A DNA stretch of 10,969 nt, from assembly GCA_026707335.1 (NCBI GenBank), contig JAPOXB010000034.1, positions 1 to 10,969 on the forward strand. Reading direction: 5' to 3'. The translations under genes and the position numbers were made by a program. Under the pieces are notes generated by a model that searched no databases, was not told the origin of the DNA, and worked only from the letters and a program-made list of their open reading frames with translations. The DNA is from Chloroflexota bacterium. GTDB lineage: Bacteria > Chloroflexota > Dehalococcoidia > Bin125. Positions 6,218-10,969 of this stretch are shown piece by piece (positions within the stretch are counted from its first letter, which is position 1; each line of letters opens with the position of its first letter).

Positions 6218-7339
6218 ATGATCGTCGGCACGGTGACCGAGACGAAGACCGAGGAGTACCGCGTCGCGCTGACGCCGCAGGGCGTGGCCGACATCGTGGG
6301 CGCCGGGCACACGGTGCTGGTCGAGACGGGGGCGGGGGCCGGGTCGAACTTCGCCGACGCCGAGTACCGCGCCGCCGGGGCGGAAATCGCGCCCGACCCC
6401 GCCGCCGTCTTCGAGCGGGCCGAGCTGCTCTGCGAGGTCAAGGAGCCGCAGCCCTCGGAGTACGCGCTGCTGCGCGAGGGCCAGATGCTCTTCACCTACC
6501 TGCACCTGGCGGCCGAGGAGGAGGTCACCGACGCGCTGCTGGCCTCGGGCTGCACGGCGATCGGCTACGAGACGGTCGAGCGGGACGACGGCTTCCTGCC
6601 CCTGCTCGCGCCGATGTCGGAGGTGGCGGGGCGGATGGCCGTCGAGATGGCGGCCCAGTTCCTCAAGAAGCCCGGCCCGGGCAGCGGGCAGTTGCTGGGC
6701 GGGCTGCCGGGCGTGCCGCCGGCGCACGTCGTGATCGTGGGCTCGGGCACGGTGGGCAAGAACGCCTGCCGCGCGGCCGTGGGGGCGGGGGCCCGCGTGA
6801 CCGTGCTCTCGATCAATGAGGACCAGTTGCGCGGCCTGGAGGAGTTGTACATGGGCCGCATCGAGACGGCGCTCTCCAGCCGGCAGACGGTCGCGCACGC
6901 GGTCGCGCAGGCCGACGTGCTGGTCGGCGCGGTGCTGGCGCCGGCCCGCCGCGCGCCCGTCGTGGTGACGCGGGAGATGGTGCGATCCATGCACGACGGC
7001 GCGGTGATCGTCGACGTGGCGGTCGATCAGGGCGGCTGCGTCGAGACCACCCGCCCGACCGACCATCGCAACCCGGTCTACGTCGAGGAGGGGGTCGTGC
7101 ACTACGCCGTGCCCAACATGCCCGGCTCGGTGCCGCGCACCTCGTCGCGGGCGCTGACGGGGCTCACCCTGCCCTACATTCTCGAAGTGGCGGGGCGCGG
7201 CTTCGAGGCCGCCGTGCAGTGCGACCGGCCGCTGCGGCGGGCCGTCAACACCTACCGGGGCTGGCTGACGCACTCCGACGTGGCGGCGTCGCTGGGCCGC
7301 GAGCATACGCCGCTCGACGACCTGCTGGGAGCGGGCTAG
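6218..7339 (+). CDS. ald: Alanine dehydrogenase
   Basis: A 373-residue enzyme interconverting L-alanine with pyruvate and ammonia using NAD(H); it is full length for the family (about 371). Conserved residues are present: Arg15 (EYRVAL), Lys75 (CEVKEP), His96 (TYLHLA), the dinucleotide loop GSGTVGKNA (175-183) and Asp270 (VDVAVDQGG). His96 and Asp270 match the catalytic numbering of the Mycobacterium tuberculosis enzyme. One oddity stands out: the strand after the Rossmann loop reads VTVLSIN, giving Ser198 (codon TCG at 6809-6811) where the family has Asp, the residue that binds the NAD ribose. This could shift preference toward NADP(H). GGGGAGGA (6203-6210) lies 7 nt before the ATG. The gene sits between the SnoaL-like gene (36 nt) and mcl (62 nt), all on the same strand. 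Saccharopine dehydrogenase and transhydrogenase alpha are related but longer or lack this catalytic set. Confidence 0.95.
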   Translation: MIVGTVTETKTEEYRVALTPQGVADIVGAGHTVLVETGAGAGSNFADAEYRAAGAEIAPDPAAVFERAELLCEVKEPQPSEYALLREGQMLFTYLHLAAEEEVTDALLASGCTAIGYETVERDDGFLPLLAPMSEVAGRMAVEMAAQFLKKPGPGSGQLLGGLPGVPPAHVVIVGSGTVGKNACRAAVGAGARVTVLSINEDQLRGLEELYMGRIETALSSRQTVAHAVAQADVLVGAVLAPARRAPVVVTREMVRSMHDGAVIVDVAVDQGGCVETTRPTDHRNPVYVEEGVVHYAVPNMPGSVPRTSSRALTGLTLPYILEVAGRGFEAAVQCDRPLRRAVNTYRGWLTHSDVAASLGREHTPLDDLLGAG

Positions 7340-7401
7340 CGGCGGCTGGGGTATCGTCGGGCGCGAGCGACCCGCAGAGCGCCCCGCCCGAAGGAGCCCC
7401 C

Positions 7402-8451
7402 ATGCGAAGCCCCCGCGAATTCCTGCGACCCCTGGCGATGGGCGCGCCCGCGCCGCCCGCGGAGATCCCCACCCGCGCCTCGCGCATGGTGCACTTCTTC
7501 GACCCCGGCAGCGAGAAGATGCGCGCCCGCGTCCCGCAGATGCTGGAGCAGGTCGACATCCTGCTGGGCAACCTGGAGGACGCGATCCCGGCCGACCGCA
7601 AGGAGGCGGCGCGCGAGGGGCTGATCACGGTCGCCCGCGCCAACGACTTCGGCGACACGCAACTCTGGACGCGGGTCAACAGCCTCGACAGCCCCTGGTT
7701 CCTCGACGACATGCTGGACCTCGTCGATGCGATCGGCGACCGCCTCGACGTGATCATGCTGCCCAAGGTGAACGGCCCCTGGGACGTGCAGTACGCCGAC
7801 CAACTGCTGGCGCAACTGGAGGCGCGGCGCGAGCTCTCGCGTCCGATCCTGCTGCACGCGATCCTCGAGACGGCGTCCGGGGTCGCCAACGTGGAGGCGA
7901 TCGCGACGGCGAGCCCGCGCATGCAGGGCATGAGCCTGGGGCCGTCGGACCTGGCGGCGTCGCGGCGCATGAAGACGACCCGCGTCGGCGGCCCGCACCC
8001 CGGCTACGTCGTGCGCGACGACGCCGACCCGGCCCGCCCCGACGCCCCCCGCGCCACTTACATGCAGGACCCCTGGCACTACACGCTGGCGCGCATGGTC
8101 GACGCCTGCGCGGGCAGCGGCATCTTCCCCTTCTACGGCCCCTTCGGCGACTTCTCCGACGACGCCGCCTGCGAGGACCAGTTCCGCGACGCCTTCATCC
8201 TGGGCTGCGTGGGGGCGTGGACGCTGCACCCGCGCCAGATCGCGATCGCGCGGCGCGTCTTCCGGCCCGACCCGGAGGCGGTCGACTTCGCGCGGCGGGT
8301 GGTGGCGGCGATCGACGGGGGGTCGGGCGTCGCCGTCGTGGACGGCAAGATGCAGGACGACGCCACCTACAAGCAGGCCCGCGTGCTGCTGGAGACGGCG
8401 GAGCTAATCGCCCGCAAGGACCCCGAGGTCGCGGCGCTGTACGCCCGGTAG
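7402..8451 (+). CDS. mcl: Malyl-CoA / beta-methylmalyl-CoA / citramalyl-CoA lyase (CitE-like)
   Basis: A 349-residue HpcH/HpaI-CitE family lyase. It has LLGNLEDAIP (54-63), KEAAR (67-71), VIMLPKVNGPWDV, LETASG with Glu156, and LGPSDLAASR with Asp183; Glu156 and Asp183 are 27 residues apart, as are the Mg2+ ligands in characterized malyl-CoA lyases. MKTTRVGG, YGPFGD and GKMQDDATYKQA extend the match to the long Chloroflexus-type enzyme (348 residues as I recall it), which cleaves malyl-CoA to acetyl-CoA and glyoxylate, forms beta-methylmalyl-CoA from propionyl-CoA and glyoxylate, and splits citramalyl-CoA to pyruvate and acetyl-CoA in the 3-hydroxypropionate bicycle. AAGGAG (7391-7396) 5 nt before the ATG fixes the start. 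A 6-bp GC inverted repeat (7359-7364 with 7379-7384) sits just ahead of that site. No other bicycle gene is in view, so the pathway is inferred. A citrate lyase beta subunit is less likely. Confidence 0.92.
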   Translation: MRSPREFLRPLAMGAPAPPAEIPTRASRMVHFFDPGSEKMRARVPQMLEQVDILLGNLEDAIPADRKEAAREGLITVARANDFGDTQLWTRVNSLDSPWFLDDMLDLVDAIGDRLDVIMLPKVNGPWDVQYADQLLAQLEARRELSRPILLHAILETASGVANVEAIATASPRMQGMSLGPSDLAASRRMKTTRVGGPHPGYVVRDDADPARPDAPRATYMQDPWHYTLARMVDACAGSGIFPFYGPFGDFSDDAACEDQFRDAFILGCVGAWTLHPRQIAIARRVFRPDPEAVDFARRVVAAIDGGSGVAVVDGKMQDDATYKQARVLLETAELIARKDPEVAALYAR

Positions 8452-8452
8452 C

Positions 8453-8473
8453 GGGGGGCCGCTCGCTCCCCCC
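8453..8473. terminator. GC hairpin between convergent genes (possible bidirectional terminator)
   Basis: Six G residues (8453-8458) pair with six C residues (8468-8473) around a 9-nt loop. The hairpin exactly fills the space between the stop codon of mcl (8449-8451) and that of the convergent P-type ATPase (8474-8476). There is no T tract on either side, so termination is inferred from position and symmetry only. Confidence 0.45.
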
Positions 8474-10969
8474 TCACACCGCGCGGCCGCGCTCCAGCTC
8501 CTCGGCCTCCGGCTGCTTGACGATCCAGCCCAGGATCTGCCGCCAGTTCCGGCTCAGGACGTACTGGCCGACGATGCCCATGACCACGGCCGGGATGACG
8601 ATGCCCCACTCGTCGGCGCCGACGCTGACGAAGTCGAAGAAGTCGCGGATGGGGCCGGTGTAGATCGTGAGCACGAAGAGGCCGAGCAGCACGGCGCCGA
8701 AGAACGACGTCATGGCGGGGCGGACGAGGTCGCGGCCGCGCGCCGCGCGCGTGATCCCGTCGAAGCCGATGACCAGCACCATGAAGTAGATGCCGACGAT
8801 GCCGATCGTCAGCGCGACCAGGGTGCGCGAGTCCTCGATGGGGCGGTTGAGGAAGCCCTCGGTGAGCAGGTGCACGGCGACGCTGGCGGCGGCGAGGGCG
8901 AAGGCGGCGGGCAGCGCGAAGCGCAGGACGGCGTTCGTCCAGTCGGCGCCGGCGCGCGGGGGCGGCGTGGTCAGCGCGATGAAGATCGCGGGCAGGCCGA
9001 GCGTGAACAGCGCCGTCAGCGAGCCGTGGCGGGGCAGGAAGGGGAAGTCGAGGCCGAGCATGTCGGAGGCGATGATGATGAGGAACGCGTAGAAGCTCTT
9101 GGTGATGAAGAGCTTGCTGAGTTGCGCGCTGTTGCCCAGCACCGACTGCGCCTCGGCCGTCCCATGCACGAAGGCCGCGAAGGAGTCCTTGAGCAGCACG
9201 ATGCCGGCCACGGCGCGGGCCGTCTGCGTGCCCGACTCCATCGCCACGGCGACGTCGGCGGCGCGCAGCGCGCGCACGTCGTTGGCGCCGTCGCCGACCA
9301 TGGCGACGAAGTGCTTGTTGTCGCGCAGGGCCGTGACGATGCGCGCCTTCTGCTCGGGCGCGATGCGGCCGAACACGCTGTGCTGCTCGACCGCCTCGTG
9401 GAAGCCGGCCTCGTCGAGGGCGGCCAGCTCCGCGCCGGAGATATGCCCGCCCGGCAGGTCGATGCCGAGCTGCCGCACCAGCGCGACCACGGTCTCGGGG
9501 TTGTCGCCGCTGATGATCTTCGGCTCGATGCCGATCTCCTCCATCTGGGCGAAGGCGTCCGCGACCTCGTCGCGCAGCACGTCGGCGACGGTGATGAGCG
9601 CCAGGGCGCGCACGGCGCGCAGGCCGGCCTCGGGGTCGGGCAGGGCCGGCGCCTCCGCGAAGATCAGCCCCCGCAGGCCCGATCGGGCCGCGTCTTCGTA
9701 GCCGCGCTGCAGGCGGCCGTCGTCGTCGGCGTAGGGCAGCACCGTCTCGGGCGCGCCCAGGACGAAGTGCCGCCGCACGCCGCGCGACTCGAGCGTCAGC
9801 GCGCTCCAGCGCCGCTCCGAGTTGAAGGGCACGCGCGCGACGGGCTGCGCCCCGTTGGTGTCGGCCGCGAGCCCCGCCGCGAGGGCGGCGCCGGTGCCGC
9901 TCTCGTCGGCGCCGGCGGCGGCGAAGGCGGCCAGCCAGCCGCGGTCGGCCGCGACGGCCAGGTCGTCGTCGGCGACCCAGTGCGTCTCGCGCAGGCTGAG
10001 CTCGTTGGCGGTGATCGTGCCCGTCTTGTCGAGGCAGACGACGTCGAGGTAGTTCATCGCCTCGACGGCGTTGATGTCCTGCACGATCGCGCCGCGGCGG
10101 GAGAGGCGCACGGCCCCAACGGCGAAGGCGACGGTCATGCCCAGCAGCAGCCCCTCGGGCACGACCGAGGAGATGGTGGCGGTGGTGTTCTTGATCGCGT
10201 CGGCGAGGTCGTCGCCGGTGACGGCGGCGGAGACGAGCAGCAGCCCGCCCAGCGCCGCCGTCGCGATGAGCAGGATGCGCACGATGCGCTTGAAGCGGAT
10301 CTGCAGCGGCGTCGCCCGGCGGACGAGCTCGCGGGCGTCGGCGGTCAGCCGCTGCGCGTAGGCCTCGCGGCCCACCCGCTCGGCGACGTAGCCCAGGCGG
10401 CCGGCCGTGCAGAAGCTGCCCGACAGCACGGGCTCGCCCGGAACCCGCCGCACCGACAGCGACTCGCCGGTGAGCAGTGACTCGTCGATCTCGGCCCCGT
10501 CGGCGACGACGCGCCCGTCGGCCACGACCTGGTCGCCCGGCCCGATCAGCACGAGGTCGCCCTCGACGACGTCGCTGGCGAGGATCTGCGACTCGGCGCC
10601 GTCGCGCACGACCGTCGCGCGGGGGGCTGCGAGCGCCTGCAGGGCGCGCAGCGTGCGCGTCGCGCGGATCTCCTGCCAGGTGCCGACGGCGATGTTCGCG
10701 GCCACGATGATGCCGACGAAGAAGGCGTCCTGCGCGTGGCCCGGATCGCGGTCGACGATGGCGAGGATGAAGAGGACGAGGATCAGGGAGAAGAGGACGA
10801 GGTTGAAGTAGGTGAGCGCGTTCTCGCGGATGATGTCGCGGTCGCGGCGCTGCTTGCTGTCGTCGCGGTTGACGAGGCCGCGCTCGACGCGGTCGGCGAC
10901 CTCGTCGGCGCGCAGGCCGTGGGGGTTGTGGGCCGGGGGCGGGCCGTCGAAGAGGAAGGGGGAGCGGGG
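8474..10969 (-). CDS. P-type cation ATPase, CtpE-like; N-terminus outside window
   Basis: The reading frame stays open from the stop at 8474 to the window edge (831 residues visible), with no plausible start inside. Numbering from the edge, a short cytoplasmic lead and GLVNRDDSKQ precede two membrane helices, then actuator motif TGES (167-170), membrane motif PEGL (271-274), phosphorylation site DKTGT (Asp314, codon at 10030-10028), a nucleotide-binding domain, SGDNPET and hinge GDGANDV (from 559). About six C-terminal helices follow, including FPFLPRHGSLTALFTLG. That last segment and the size (CtpE is about 797 residues) resemble the mycobacterial CtpE group, linked to Ca2+ uptake, more than the heavy-metal P1B pumps: there is no CPC in helix 4 and no metal-binding domain visible. 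The ion is not certain. It converges on mcl across a 22-nt gap. Confidence 0.93.
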   Translation of the reverse strand, partial: PRSPFLFDGPPPAHNPHGLRADEVADRVERGLVNRDDSKQRRDRDIIRENALTYFNLVLFSLILVLFILAIVDRDPGHAQDAFFVGIIVAANIAVGTWQEIRATRTLRALQALAAPRATVVRDGAESQILASDVVEGDLVLIGPGDQVVADGRVVADGAEIDESLLTGESLSVRRVPGEPVLSGSFCTAGRLGYVAERVGREAYAQRLTADARELVRRATPLQIRFKRIVRILLIATAALGGLLLVSAAVTGDDLADAIKNTTATISSVVPEGLLLGMTVAFAVGAVRLSRRGAIVQDINAVEAMNYLDVVCLDKTGTITANELSLRETHWVADDDLAVAADRGWLAAFAAAGADESGTGAALAAGLAADTNGAQPVARVPFNSERRWSALTLESRGVRRHFVLGAPETVLPYADDDGRLQRGYEDAARSGLRGLIFAEAPALPDPEAGLRAVRALALITVADVLRDEVADAFAQMEEIGIEPKIISGDNPETVVALVRQLGIDLPGGHISGAELAALDEAGFHEAVEQHSVFGRIAPEQKARIVTALRDNKHFVAMVGDGANDVRALRAADVAVAMESGTQTARAVAGIVLLKDSFAAFVHGTAEAQSVLGNSAQLSKLFITKSFYAFLIIIASDMLGLDFPFLPRHGSLTALFTLGLPAIFIALTTPPPRAGADWTNAVLRFALPAAFALAAASVAVHLLTEGFLNRPIEDSRTLVALTIGIVGIYFMVLVIGFDGITRAARGRDLVRPAMTSFFGAVLLGLFVLTIYTGPIRDFFDFVSVGADEWGIVIPAVVMGIVGQYVLSRNWRQILGWIVKQPEAEELERGRAV

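Noticed and set aside
8870..10480. 536-codon plus-strand open frame opposite the P-type ATPase
   Set aside because: Low-complexity Gly/Arg/Ala/Val antisense translation. The minus strand encodes every expected P-type ATPase motif.
1..10969. An undescribed defence, mobile or biosynthetic system
   Set aside because: Every gene falls in a known family, and no transposase, integrase, toxin pair, CRISPR repeat or att-like repeat was found. Composition looks even across the window.

Overview
The window is about 11 kb of very GC-rich DNA (roughly 70% or more by eye). It reads as ordinary, densely packed bacterial chromosome: strong G/C third positions, GTG and ATG starts with clear Shine-Dalgarno sites, and gaps mostly under 100 bp. 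Three features suggest a member of the Chloroflexota (inference, moderate confidence): a malyl-CoA lyase that closely resembles my memory of the Chloroflexus enzyme, an F420-type PPOX oxidoreductase, and a DUF3179 lipoprotein. A high-GC actinobacterium is the main alternative. I saw no IS element, CRISPR array, tRNA, rRNA or phage gene.

Layout. Positions 1-245 (minus) hold a pterin-4a-carbinolamine dehydratase cut by the window edge. Divergent from it, 338-772 (plus) encodes a small PPOX-fold, probably F420-dependent, oxidoreductase. Next comes a B12-controlled transport operon. It has a cobalamin riboswitch (about 800-920), an intrinsic terminator with a ten-T tract (958-992), then btuF (1057-2301), btuC (2318-3436) and btuD (3426-4262). 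These encode a lipid-anchored binding protein, a permease and an ATPase for corrinoid uptake.

Convergent with that operon is a DUF3179 lipoprotein (5679-4273, minus). Divergent from it is a plus-strand run of three closely spaced genes: an NTF2/SnoaL-like small protein (5780-6181), alanine dehydrogenase ald (6218-7339) and malyl-CoA lyase mcl (7402-8451). A GC hairpin separates mcl from a convergent CtpE-like P-type cation ATPase (8474 to beyond 10969, minus), whose N-terminus lies outside the window.

How the genes may work together. Mcl makes or uses glyoxylate, pyruvate, acetyl-CoA and propionyl-CoA. Alanine dehydrogenases aminate pyruvate and, in some cases, glyoxylate, so ald-mcl could form a carbon/nitrogen branch point. 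B12 uptake would fit a cell that uses methylmalonyl-CoA mutase with such a pathway, but that mutase is not in view. The most specific molecular oddity is a Ser in place of the usual NAD-selecting Asp in the alanine dehydrogenase. I found no convincing undescribed multi-gene system.
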